From: Sipunculus nudus
Taxonomy: Eukaryota > Annelida > Sipuncula > Golfingiida > Sipunculidae
Direction of reading: 5' to 3'
DNA: 64,000 nt
Assembly: GCA_026874595.1 (NCBI GenBank)
Contig: CM049315.1
Location: 16,062,164-16,126,163, forward strand
This document shows, in pieces, positions 36,501 through 50,200 of the stretch. The notes under the pieces were generated by a model. The model did no database searches. It was not told the origin of the DNA and saw only the letters and a program-made list of their open reading frames with translations. The position numbers and the translations under genes are program-made. Positions within the stretch are counted from its first letter, which is position 1. Each line of letters begins with the position of its first letter.

Positions 36501-39500
36501 TTCACAAGACAGTGGTCTACATGACAACTGTCCACAAGACAAATCAGCCTCCCACAAGACAGTGGTCTACATGACTTAAGTGTCCACAAGACTATTGTGT
36601 ACATGACAAGTGTCCAAAAGACTATTGTGCACATGACAACTGTTCACAAGACAGTGGTCTACATGACTATTGTCCACAAGACTAGTCTATTGTCTACATG
36701 ACAACATTCCATGAGACATTTGCCTACATGATCACTGTCCATGAAACAGTTGCCTACATGACAACTTTCCATAAAACAATTGCCTGCATTATAACTGTCC
36801 ACAAGACAGTAGCCTATTTTACAACTGTCCACAAGACAATAGCCTACATGACAATTGTCCAAAGTTCTACTATTCCAATTAGTCTTAGAATCATAAGGCT
36901 TTATTTATATCTTGTGCTTGGGAGCAACAAATGAGCACACTACAATTAACAACATATCAACCCTAAGTCACCGTGCTACTTAGAAACTGGAATAACGTCA
37001 AAACTGTGAGAGAAGATAGAGCTAATATTAGCAAAACATTTGGTGTATCTGAATGCAGGGGTACTGTTTGACAAAGTGACAGAATTACAATGCTCGCTCC
37101 AGGAGCAACAGGCCATGTGTATAACGAGTAAATATGCGAGGGCATGGTCTGTACACCCCACAGATACAAGCAGGCAGGTACCCTATTGTACACTCCCATA
37201 CAAAACTTTTGTCAATATATTTAAAAGCCAGTCTCTACCCACTCTTGTCACAATTCATTACTGATCTGTCTATTCAACCTCTAACTGGTTTTCAATCCTT
37301 GCAGCTTGCCCTGAACGTTGATACAGACCTGACCACTCTGGAGCATTTCAAATCACACCCTCTAACCCTGGCCACTACTTCTTCTCTTCACCCCAACATA
37401 CATTGATAAATAAACTGAAGGGTCAGGAACTGTAGTATAAGTGGACATCAAACAAAGTTTTACTGTGATTTAGTTACTGTAAGGACTACTGGGTAAAGTG
37501 GAGAGATTGCTAGAGAAAGTAGAACCAAATGCATGTCAAGAACAACATGCCTAGTGCAGGGTGTATACTCCAGTACCACAAGTAGCCTTCTGTTTGGAAC
37601 CAGCTTCAAACCAACCCATAGTAATAAAGCTTGTCAAAATGCAAAAGAAGGAAAGTAAAGACTTTCATCTCACAGCTATTTTTTGTACATGAGAAAGAGC
37701 CAAGTTTCACTCAGCTCACAGTCCATTGTAAGCTTGTTTTGTTCATTGTCTTTTTTGCTTTAGACTACCGTAAAAGTCGTTGCAGAAGTCGCATCCTTAT
37801 TACAAGTCGCACCCTGACTTTTAGGATCCCCCTGGGGAATAGCCGTTCAAGTTTAGTTTCAGGAAAAGTCCATAATATAGGTCGCACCCAGACTTCGGAG
37901 GCGTCCCAACCACCTGATACTTTTGGAATTTGAGTATCATTCCTTGCGATGCAAGACTACAACCAACGTCCCCGTAGTACTTTTGTGGTTTATAAACTAG
38001 ATAAACCATTCAAACGTAAAAATAATTGGACAGCTTTAATACAATGCTTATATTTAAGGAATAACAACAGAATCTTAACATATAAAGTCGGGGTTCAATT
38101 GTCAGGTAAGATTTGTACAGTGCCAAAGTCAGCTGCGTCGGATAACATTTTGTGCTATGAAACGATGTCATTGTTGCCGTTTCTTACTAGGTTAAGTAAC
38201 ATTAGAATGCAAATATCAAGTTAAATGACTGTATTAATAAACTAAAAGAGTCTGAGGCAAATTACTATCACAATCGAGCAACTCTTTAAATTGTTAAAGA
38301 TCGTCAAACGTAGGGTGGATTCATTAGACTATGATTAGTTTGCGTACGCGTGACGAGTCCCAATCCGTCGCATTGGGCATGATTTGAACTGACTTAAGAC
38401 AACTGAAAGATGGAAAGAATAATTGAGTTTGAATTTATTCACCTAATTTCTTAAATAGGCTCTAAAACTGAATTTAGTAACCCTTCAATTAAGTGTTACA
38501 ACTTACCATCTAGGCGCGGCACATGCACGGTATTACTGAAATCACTGAAATATATGTCAGTCAACAGGGGGATAATGAACGCTTTATCGACCGGTCAGTT
38601 AACGTAAAATAAACATAATTGAATTTACAGATATTATATTTACTGGGACTAATGATTTATTTTTCTTTGATAATATCTGGAAAACCCAATTGGATGTATG
38701 GCAAACTCAGCCGTGTTGAACCAGATCGGTCATGACACCAAACGGTGCCGGTTCCCGTGGAATTTAGGTGCGTATGTGGCATTTTAAGTAAATAAAATAT
38801 ATACCTATATGGTGTTTGTTATTTCATTGTATTGACTAATGTGTCTTCATTAAAAAAATCACGAATACGTCAACGCACGATTGACCGTAATGCATGCGTG
38901 CCGCCATATTGTTGGGCATACGATCGTCCTGAAAGAGACACGGGTAACACTCGGAGCAAATCGTATATTTGTAGCTCACGTGAAACGTTATAACATTGTT
39001 ATCCAAAACGCTTGAAAACCACGAGATGGTGACAGTGACCTAATGGTTCTTAATATGAGAGTTTATAATTGTGGATATCAGTCACGGAAGGCTTAGTTGA
39101 CATGGGGATGTAAAGGTCATTGCACGGGTGACCCGGGGCTTGAACTTCCGCTACACGGCTTCAAAGGTCAGCTGGTATTCAGCGATCAACCGGGCAGGCA
39201 AAAGAATTCACGACGTATGTGTAGTGGATCAAGCTTGAATGTGACGCAACTTTACATGCATAAACGGATATGGAACCGCGAGTTTTTCATTATGGAAAGC
39301 ATACCCATATAGTTAAACGGAAAGAAAATGTACATCAAAGAGCGGCAGACTGGCATATGCGTCAAATTGACTCATGATATAATAGTAACGCAGATTAGGA
39401 AGTGTCACTTGAATGGCGACTTGTCAGAACTGGTAGGTCTTGAACTGGGCAAGTTTAAAATTTGCATTTAATGTTAATAAAATGATAATTTCGTCAGTTC

Positions 39501-42500
39501 ACAAAATATAAAGCATAAGAGATGGTTAAAAGTGTAAATTATTGGGGAAAGACGTTTCACAAAGCACTGGTTAAAGGTATTGCCGGTTATCGCTCAACTG
39601 ACGTCGTTCCATGTACCCGGGAAAGCTGACAGAAACGGGATAAGTACGTATTACAAGTCGCACCCCGACTTTGCTAGAAAATTCTAGTTTTTAGAATTCG
39701 ATTTCCTAGTACAAGTCGCGACTTCTGCAACGACTTTTACGGTACTTAAATATATACATAATAGTACTTTGATGGCCACTGACAATATTTAAGTTAGGCA
39801 GAGAGAGATTCAGATGCTAAAACTTCAAATGTTACTGGAATTGTTTTCATTGAAAGAAAAACATGATTTTATCACCTCTACAAACAAATTTTAACAGAAG
39901 TGCATAATTTCATCTGTCTTTCTTTCCTTCTATTTCTTTATATGTTCATTTGTCTGTGAGCGCTTCACAAGTGATGGATGGATTCAGTAGTTTTTGGAGG
40001 TGAACCTTAAGACATGGAAGTGTCATTAGTCACAATATAATAGTTGTCTGCTAATTTGTCTGAGTTTCATGACCTGTGAGTGACTTTTGTCTGGTTGTTA
40101 TCTATTGTTTTTATGTTGGGGAGAAGAATAGGAAATATTGGCAAAGATTTGATTATGATTTAAACATATATTGAGCATTGGCATTGAAACACACTTTTCG
40201 AGTGCAGTATGGTGGTGGAATTTGGTACTAATAGGACTGGTGGGGATTAAGCAAATTACAGATATGCACTTCCAAAGGTTTGCTTGCACTTAGAGCTCAT
40301 ATTTGTTTTGTCTGATAAATGTTTTCTTGGAATTTATCAGTATGAAGTCCGTGCAAGACAAAGCCAAATGAATATTTATTGCCTAACTATTTTAAAAACT
40401 GAATTTTGTATTTAAACAATGTAAATTATGGATGATTTATACAGAGTTATTCTGGTGAAAACTATGCCAGAAATGCAGCCTCAGTTTAGTATAATATATT
40501 ATTATGATATAGTAATATAGTATAAAATATTTCAAAATGTATAGTTTAAATTGTACATCTCTTTTTACAATCTTACAGGTCAGATAGTAATATTTTTGAA
40601 TAACAGACAGGCATAGACAGACAGACTGATAGACAGACAAGAGTGCAAACTGATTGATTCTGCCAATGTATGTTGCAAACTGCTAAGCCGAATACTTTAA
40701 AAGATTAACTGGGCCTTGGTAAGCCCTACTTATGAAATACCACATACAGTATTAAGGACTATTAATGGTAAGCAATATCATATCTAGCATATATAAAATA
40801 CCCAATGTGTGTTGATGCTAGGCAACTGTAAGGTGACACAGCTGTACAGGTGTGTGGTATTGTGTACTCGTTCCTGTTTGTCACTTTTTGTTGTGATGAT
40901 AACTGCAGAACCTTGTTCAAATTAGGTTGATACATAGTTGAACTTAACTCTCATTGACATTCCATTATGTTCATTGATACCTTCACATTAATCAAACTCA
41001 CGCAGCAGGTGGTTTCCTTTTGTAGCTATTTTTTAGCTCAGCTGACTTTCACTAATGCTGGGCTATAGCGATGGGTCTTTGTCCGTGGCCCTTCCGTCTG
41101 TCTGGCCGGCCGGCCGTTAGCAGGGCACAAATCCTAACTGGGGGGGGGGGGGGGGCTAGGGCCATGAACCCTATGCAGTCTTAGAGGTTCTAAAAAGATC
41201 TCCTTGCAAACCTGAAATTAGGTCACTGCGACCTATATTCTTGAAGTTATGGGGTGTGTTTGCAACCCCCAGAAATAATTCTTTTAGCCAAAATTTTCAT
41301 CCAAACGTTCCATCTTTCACATACAGCTCACCTACCAACAGGGGAAGAACCATAATTATTTTGAGGTCACAAGGTCAAAGGTCAAGGTCACAGAACCAAC
41401 TTCTTTGAAAAGCCTTTGGATGCATTTTAAGCCAAACCTTTCATCCCAATTCTTTGATCTTTCACATATAGCACACCTACTAAGTGGGAGAAGAATCCTA
41501 TAGATGTTGAGGTCACAAGGTCAAAGGTCAGGGTCACAGGATCCACTTCTTTGAAAAGGTTGTGGACACATTTCAAGCTAGACCTTTCATTCCAAACCTT
41601 TCAGCACTGATATCGCTTCTCTGCCAACAGGGGAAAAGACCTGTTGATTTTGAGGTCAAAGGTCAAGTTCACAGCACCCTCTTCTTGTGTGGAGTCATTT
41701 TCAGGCAAACGTTTCAATCTATACTTTCCATCTTTTATATATGGCTTACCTACCAATAGGAGAAGAAGCCTATTGATGTTGAGTTAATTGAGTTCAAAAG
41801 GTCAAAGGTCAAGGTCACAATATTGTTCTAAATGCTTGTGAACATATTTCAAGTGAAACTGTTCAACCCAAACCTTCAGTCTTTCACATATGCCACATCT
41901 ATGCATCAATGAATGTGATTCAAACTTCATATTTATGGGTCTTTTTGCATGAAGAAATAACTAATTGATTTTGAGGTCAGCTGGTCAGGAGGTTAAAGGT
42001 TGCAGGTCTAAGTTATTCACTCATTGGTTGCCAAGTAATAACACCCGGCCAGATGTAAGTGGTTTGTAGTTACCCATCATTTAGAAAGAATCCAGTTGAT
42101 ATGTGGGCAGAAGGCCAAGGTCATAGGTCAGGGATGTTCACAATAACTTATTTTGTGGACCATCTCTATTTTTCTTGTACATATAACCATTGGTTATGGT
42201 ACATCTCACTGTGTGGCTGTTATTGTGAGTGATGCTGGTGACATATGACTCTCTTTTGTATCAGCCTGTAAAGTGATAAGGCTGAGTGATAAATACCTCA
42301 TTACTGCATAACAAAAACACTGTTGCCGGAATGCTTCAGCCAGGCATTAAGACTGTGAGAGTATAGTATTAAGGTTTAGCTTCTGATTTATATGAAAATG
42401 GGAACATTTTGCAGTTAATTTTATGGAATCATAGCTATAAACCTAGTTTCCTAGATATCTGAATATTTTTATATAAATCACCAGATATAAAAGCAAATGT

Positions 42501-45500
42501 TTGTTCTCATAATATGTGGATGTGTACCTGGATTTAGGATGGGTTTTTTTTTTATTACAAGACCTTTAGTCATGCTTTCTGCATTTCTTTTCTTTCAGGT
42601 TTTGCAGTTTACCTACCCTGCTGATCCCATTGAAAAGCAGAGTGATAATTAAAAATATTGGACTTACACTTAAATAAATCTAATATGAGGGCCTGAAAAT
42701 GCCTTTTGAATTGTTTTGGACATTCATTACTGTAACATCCTTTGGAGAATTTGCTATAAGTTTGGTCTCTTATTGGAGGATGTGTGATATCAAATATCAG
42801 ACTTGTCAGAAATCCATTATGTCTGCCAGTTAGCCACCTTAGAAATCCTTTTGTCAGTGCAGTTTCAGTGATTTTTAGCTCAGCTGACTTTTAGTCCTGC
42901 TGTGCTATAGCGATGGGTCTTTGTCCGTGGTCCTTCCATCTGTCCGTCCAGCCAGCCGTCCGGCCATTAGCAGGGCACAAATTGTAACTGTAAGGGCTAG
43001 ATACATCAACCCTATGCAATCTTAGAGGTTCTAAAAAAATCTCCTTGCAGATCTGAAATTAGGTCACTGTGACCTATATTCTCTGAGTTACGGGGTGTGT
43101 TTGCACCTCCCAGAATTAATTCTGATAGCCAAAATAATCATCCCAAACCTTACATGTCAATAGAGGAACAAACCTTTTGATATTTAGGTCTTAGGGTCAA
43201 AGGTCAATGGCACAGGACCAGCTTCTTGAAAAAAGTTGTGGATGCATTTCAAGTCAGACTTTTCATCCCAAACCTTCCATCTTCCAAGTATGGTCAGATA
43301 CCATATGGCATACCATCTGGCTTTAAATACAGGTCATGCTTGTCAGCTGAGCGTCATGACCCATGGGTCACTTGTTCTTTCTTTCAAACTCCTTTGACAT
43401 GTTGGTGCAAGGGGGCTTAATTTCTCAGTGTTGCCACCTTTTTGGAAAATGTTTAACTTTTTATAAAATGTTTACTGGTAAATTTTTCTATGGCAACTAA
43501 ACTTCACCATATCTTGTTATGGGCACTTAAAACAAAGTTCACTTTTACAATCTCTTCATGAAAATAAGTGAAACATTAAGTACGTAGTAAAATTTTTAGC
43601 GAGTCTGTGAGCTAATGCGATGGTGTGGCATCATCCGTCGTCCATCATCTGTACGTTCACCCATACTATCTCAAATACGACAGGCGCTAGTATCACAAAA
43701 TTTTATGCAAAAAATTAGCCTTCTTAAAAACTTCTGATTTTGCTTATTTTTTGGCTAACTGCATTTTCTTAGATTTTATAGAGAAAAAGCTAAAAAACCT
43801 TTAAAAGTCTTCTCCTCCAAAATGGTCCAGCCAAATTGTTCAATATTTCACAGAAATAATCTCTTATACCATCTCTCTCAAGTTTGTTTGAATGGTTCCA
43901 GTTAGATGATTTTTGGCCGAGTTACAGAAAGTTGAACTGGAGCTATCATCACCAAATTTTATGCCAATGTTAGTCACATAAGTCATATCTGATATTGATG
44001 AATTGGTGGCACCTCCTGCATCGGCCTTTTTTTACAGGGGTCATCAATGCCTGTACCATACTGAGGGCTACCAAGAACTCCTCTGAAACCATATGGCCAA
44101 ATTGTTCAATATCACACAGAAATGATCCTAGGGTAGTGCTTTCTGAAGTTTATTCAAATGGTCTCTGTTTAGTAACTTTTGGCTGAGTTATGAGTAGTTT
44201 AATTTAGTCATATGCCATAAGAGCCCATTTTAGCGCAGTGGCTACAAAGATCTTCTTCTCAAAAATCACTGGGCCAAATTCTTAAATCTCACACATTAAT
44301 TATCTTCAGATGTTGATAATTCAAGTTTGTTCAAATGGTATTGGTTCAGTGCTTTTTCGCTGAGTTACGGGGAGCTGAACTTAGCCAGTTTGCTGTATCT
44401 TCCTATATGAGTGATAAACCTGCAAAACATTTTTCAACTGACGCCACTGAAGCCAATTTGTATAATATTTTAAAAGAATAATCCCCACAATAATTCTTAT
44501 AATAATTGTTTTCAATGGTTCCACATGAATGATTTTTGGCTGAATTATGGAGATTGAATTGAGTCATTTTACCATATATGTTAGCTGTGTGAAACAGTTA
44601 CATCTAGCCTGGCACCAGTTTATCAGCATCTATAACATCGTGCCACTAGATTTCAGGTTAAATAGCTTGAAAGACTGCCAACTATTTCAGATTTTGCAAC
44701 AGGCCAATGGTCAGCCTGAATCTATTTATAGCTTTGGCAGACTGGCAACTGTCTCAGATTAGGCAACAGGTCAAGAGTTCACTCAGTGCAGCCAGGTATA
44801 GGTCAAGAGTTCACCCAGTGCAGTAGCTGGATCCTATTTATAGCTTTGGCAGACTGCCAACTGTGTCAGATTATGCAACAGGTCAAAAATTCACTCAGTG
44901 CAGCCAGGTACAAGTCAAAGGTTCACTCAGTCTAGCCAGGTGCAGGTCAAGAGTTCACTCAGTGCAGTAGCTTGAGCCAGCAATTTTTCTCAGTTCACTC
45001 GTGGTAGCTGCCTTTCTCACCTAAGCCTGGTCAGCCCAGTGCATCATCCTCGAGAAGTTTGATGTATTGGGCTGATATTTTGACCAGTCTATGCTTCTTT
45101 GATGGCTTTCTCTTTCACAAGACAGGTGTCGCCACCTACAGTGACTTTTGCACACTGTATGTGCCTGCTTATTTCTTCAGGAGAAATGTGATATATCAGC
45201 CTGAAATTTGGCAAATTAATACATATTGTAAAGCTTTGTCATAAACAAGACTGGTGGCACCACCTACAGTGATTTTTGCAGAGTGTATGTCCCTGCTTAT
45301 TTCTCCGGAGGGGATATCAGCCTGAAATTGGGCATATGTATACATCTCTGATACCTTCGTCATATACAAGAAATGTAGGCCTACTTGAAAAGTAATGGCC
45401 CAGAATTAAAGCATTATATGTGGTGTATAAACCATTGCACAGGTTCGCATTAGGCCTGTAGGCCTTGTTTTTGTATTCACATGCTGATAGCTCGTGGGTA

Positions 45501-47228
45501 TTCCTCTAAATGGCTGCTAATCACAATCCAAACATATAAAACAACGTCATCTGGTGGCAAATCAGATGAATTTGAGGTCGCAAATGAGGAAAAGATGATG
45601 TTGCTCCAAATGCCCTAACCAACAACAGTTAATGACCTCAAGCTTCCATCTCATGTGCACCGTGCAATTGGCTATCTCCCATCACCTGATTTTTCACCTT
45701 CTCAACATGAGTACATTTAAACCATGTTTATCAATGGCTATAGATAAACAATCATGTATAAAACATGAGTACATGTAAACCGTGTTTACCAATGGCTTTA
45801 GATAAACAGGCTGTAAAATAAAGCAGGTGAACAGTGGGTTTTTGCTTCAGTCAGGTTCAGATGTACATTATCTCAAGTAGTTTTTTCTTAAGGCAAGTAT
45901 CAGTGTAGGTCACCTGACTGAGCCGTAAACTTGAACAAAAATGCCACTTTAAACCTCTTGTAAGATTCTGATTTTTGTTAGTCAACGACAGAAGTTCATC
46001 TACGTTGTTTCTTCTTGAGTGCTTTGGGGACAATTCATACATGTTTCTGACCCACAATTCATGTTTGACACTGGGTTTGAACCAGTGAGCGATACAAAAC
46101 GTTGAAACAGTGGCCACGTGCTGTGTGATTGGCTGGCTGGTTAGCTTGCATTTTAAGCAGCCAATGTGTTTACCCAGAAAGGTTAACATGTTTGTTTGCA
46201 TCCCAGAAAAACAATCCTGGGGCAGTGGTTAGCTGGCTCTTTACTGTGGAGTTTTTTGCCCAGTGTTATCTGTTGTTGATAGGTAGCGCTATTTCAGTCC
46301 TCTGACATTTGAGTCTACAACAAGATAGTGGCTGTCAAATTGCCCTTACATCCTTCAAATTGGAATGCACTTTCAGGCTCTATGAGGATGCAAATATTTT
46401 TTGTCATTTTTGACAATGCCTCATGGCCCACAGCAACACTGTCACTGGACATTAACAAGACCAATTGTTAGCTTTTTTAGTATTCTTTCTAACATCACCT
46501 ACCACGAGTGAGAAAAATTCTGATTAAACTCAGCATATTGATAAAACCCTCTGCATGCCAGTTGAATTTCTGACAGTATGAATACAAGCATGGCACACAC
46601 ATATGTTACTGGATGGCAGCCAGTTTGTCAGGATACAGGAAATGACTGGTTACCATAGAGACAGAGTGTCAGTTTTGGTTGTGAGTTCACATGTATTCTT
46701 TTGTCTTAATTCATCATTCATAGCCTAATGTTAAGATTATAGGCTGTTTACCCCGATATGAATGTAACATACCGGTAATGGAAGACCACTGCAATTTATT
46801 CCCCCATGTTGCTTGAATCATGACTTAAGTTAAGCTACGATTCCCTTTACGCGGTTGCAGTTTTGGCCATGGTATGGTTGAGGTTGCGGATAGAACTGAA
46901 CATATGATATTATGAAGGACTTATTCCTATGTGGGTGCGGTCATGGTAGTTATCCGACCCTTCATCTGACAAAATTTATGTTGGATCATGTAGCGACCGA
47001 TCTGACAAAAAATTTTAAACGGACATAGGGTTTCCCCAGGATTATAATATGTTTATCAGTATATGCCAAGAGAAAAATTGTTTTCCGCCTGCAAACATCG
47101 ATTTAAATCATTGTGAAGATGAGAAACATTTGTCTGTCATTCACTGGTGGGTGGTCTGCCCAATACATGTATCTGTTTCGATTCAAGCAGCTGGTTTCCT
47201 ATCTTTTACTGCTACTAACATAATGCAG

Positions 47229-47290
<62 letters not shown>

Positions 47291-50200
47291 CATATATACA
47301 TCTTACATAAATATTATTTCACGAATACAAACATTGTTTTTATCTGCAATGGTGACCGCATAAAAGGAATGGGCCTTGCTGCAACCACATGCCACGGCCG
47401 CAACCAGGTAAAAGGAATCATAGCTTTAGGCTTACCAGTGCAAAATAAGTGCCCACTGAGTGGCCCACTTACAGCTAGTTGGGCACTTGGTAATACTGTT
47501 GTTGCCATTTTGTTTGCCAGGGTTTTAACTTTGCAATATTCACAAATGAAAAATAATCATGAATATGAAATCCTCGGGAATAAGATGCCCCATTAAATAA
47601 GATAAGCGAGACAGTATGATGCATCTGCACAAACAGGTTAGTTATAACATCTCTTCAAACAAGGTTTGTCAATCAAAAACCTAATCTTTGGATGGTATCG
47701 GAACCGACTCATTCAAACATGAAATAATAATTGTCAAAACATGGGGTAATCGACTGTGACACAGGTCATAATACAATGGCTGTAACAGAAATGAGAGAGG
47801 TATTGTGTGATAATGAAACTCTCACAAAAGGGTTCACAATAAAGATATCACACAATTGCAGCCTTGTGAATATGAAGCCAACTTCATCACATACTTTGGT
47901 TGCCTGGAACTATTTCATCAGATTTCAATTTTCTATACTTTTTACTTTTAGGAACAACAAGCTTGCATACACGAGATGTACCCAGAATTCAGCAGGTATG
48001 ATTTTCTATTAAATATCATAATTTACACTTTCCTTTTATGTTTCTACGAAGTATATTAGGAGATTATTAAATAAATTATTCTTTATTTATCAGTCATTGT
48101 AATTTCCTGTTAATATTTTATCCTTTAATGGTGGAGAAAGATAAAAGAAGTAAAAAAATATGGTTAAAACATGCTGCATATCCATTCATGCCATGCTGTT
48201 ATTATTTCATATTTATTTTTTTCAAAAATAATTTTGAGTTTAATATTGATCATAAGATTCTTGCAGATATTTTTTTTATCTTGACAGGAAAATTATGCTA
48301 ATTAACATATTTTAATTACCAGTTAAGTTTCACTGAACAGAGATAGCTATTACAAATGTATTACCATAGTTGCTGTACTGAAAATAAGATTTTCTTTTAA
48401 AGAAAATTTCCTCTCATTTTCTTTGTCTGGTGACATATGCAGCCCCTAGGTGGCAGCACAGTCAACGTAAATATAACAAAACCTTAATCGACAAGAAGTC
48501 ATACATGTACATACCCAGCCTTTTGGCAACAGGTTTCAGCACAATTCAAAAGGGATATAAAAAATAGACATTTGTGTATGATGACATGTGTATGATTTAT
48601 GCTTGATAAGTTGTGCATGATGATTTTTCTTCAGCTTTACAAGTTAAGTTGATGACTTGATGTCTTGAATTTTGAAACTGATAGATGTCTTCCACTTAGA
48701 GTGTTATCTTGTACAGTAAAACTGCATCTATAAAATTATAAATAAATGCAAATGTTATTAAAAACTTATTTCATCCAATATTATTACATCTCAGCATATA
48801 CCTTGTTTTCCCCACTCTGATATGTGATACTGTTGTTGAGTGATATATTTGTAGACTGATCTTCATGTCAGCAGTCAGGGTGCTTCAGCACTGTCACTGT
48901 CAGCCCTGACTGATATATCTCAGGAACAGAAGACACTATCAGATCTCAGGTAAAGTCAGCTGTGTACATAAGTATAGGGTCTCCTTCAGATCTGTCCTGC
49001 TACATCTTAGATTTCATTCAGTCATAAATATTGATGTATTATAATTTTATAGATTCTTAATGACGCAAAGAATAAAATTCAACTGTTAATTTTATAGATT
49101 CTTAATGATGCAAAGAATAAAATTCAGCTGTGCACAAAGACTGTGAAAGGATTATTCAATTACATACACCAATGGGTCCAGGGTTTTGCTTTTTGTAAGG
49201 TTTCCCCTTAAATGGGGTTTGGGGACCTTTCGTTGGTCTGCCACAGGTATCCTTGACTGAAATGTACCCCTCTTGACAGGGTTTCCTTGAAGAGTGGTTC
49301 CAGTTGGTGTCTGTTATTGTATAAAGTTGTGTGTGTGTGTGTATTTGTGTTTGTTTTTAAATAAATTAAGTACAGTTAGTGAGAATAATAATTTTAAAAC
49401 ACAGGATCAATTTTTGAAATATTTAGCTGACAGACCATATGTGAAATTTGGCAAAAAAAAATATTAAGGATCATTGTGATGGCTATGTAAATACAAATAA
49501 GATTTTATATGACAAATATATTACACATATTAAAATATTCTTGTATCTCTTTATTTCATTTCCAGGACCAATCTTGATTTTCAAATGAGGGAGACAGGAC
49601 GCATCACACAGCAGTTGTTGGGAGAGGGAGCCCACAGACGAGTCACAATGCACCGACCAACAGAACCTCTGACATTATCCCACCTCAGTTCAGATCTGCC
49701 ACTGTGAGCATATGATAATGTTTACATATCTAAGGTAGACTTGATATTTGGGCTGCTCTGTGTAATTCTATGTAAATGATCAATACCCATGATGGTTATG
49801 TCATTTCCTCACAAAATTCCCACAGTCTTAGAAAATGGCTCTTATAACAACAGTACATTATTTTATAGAATCTAGAACAGTAGCTCATTCACTGCAGTCA
49901 GATGTTGAAGGTCTCAGGTCTTGTCCTAATAGACAAAATGGTGACATCTTGAATAAAACTTAACTACAGGGTTTGACATCTACAAAATTCCTAGCCTGAT
50001 GCATTTAAACCAGAAAATCCAGAAGTCTTACAAATTCCATATCATTCTTACCACATGATCATATGTTTATCTTCATCCACATATAGTAAACAGTGCCATC
50101 TTCAGGCCACTGACTTGTCCTAGAAACCAGTAATGTATGACTTCTGAGTTGTTCTGAGCCCTGCATAAAGAAAATCTGAGATCCAGAAGGCTTAATAATA

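Larger units (their letters stand above)
30787..47951. other. Long first intron of the CCDC158-like gene
   Basis: 17.4 kb between exons 1 and 2, built largely of the repeats and elements listed separately. I looked for exons of compatible phase and found none I could support. 39.8-41.0 kb and 45.8-47.0 kb show no recognisable structure. Confidence 0.55.

Noticed and set aside
35222..36866. CRISPR-like array or protein genes in the 30-bp repeats
   Set aside because: There are no unique spacers between units. Reading frames on both strands follow from a unit length divisible by three. The genome is eukaryotic.
48897..48949. CCDC158-like exon 3 starting at the last cttcag
   Set aside because: In the phase set by exon 2 it meets TGA at once. 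The AG ending at 48878 keeps the frame.
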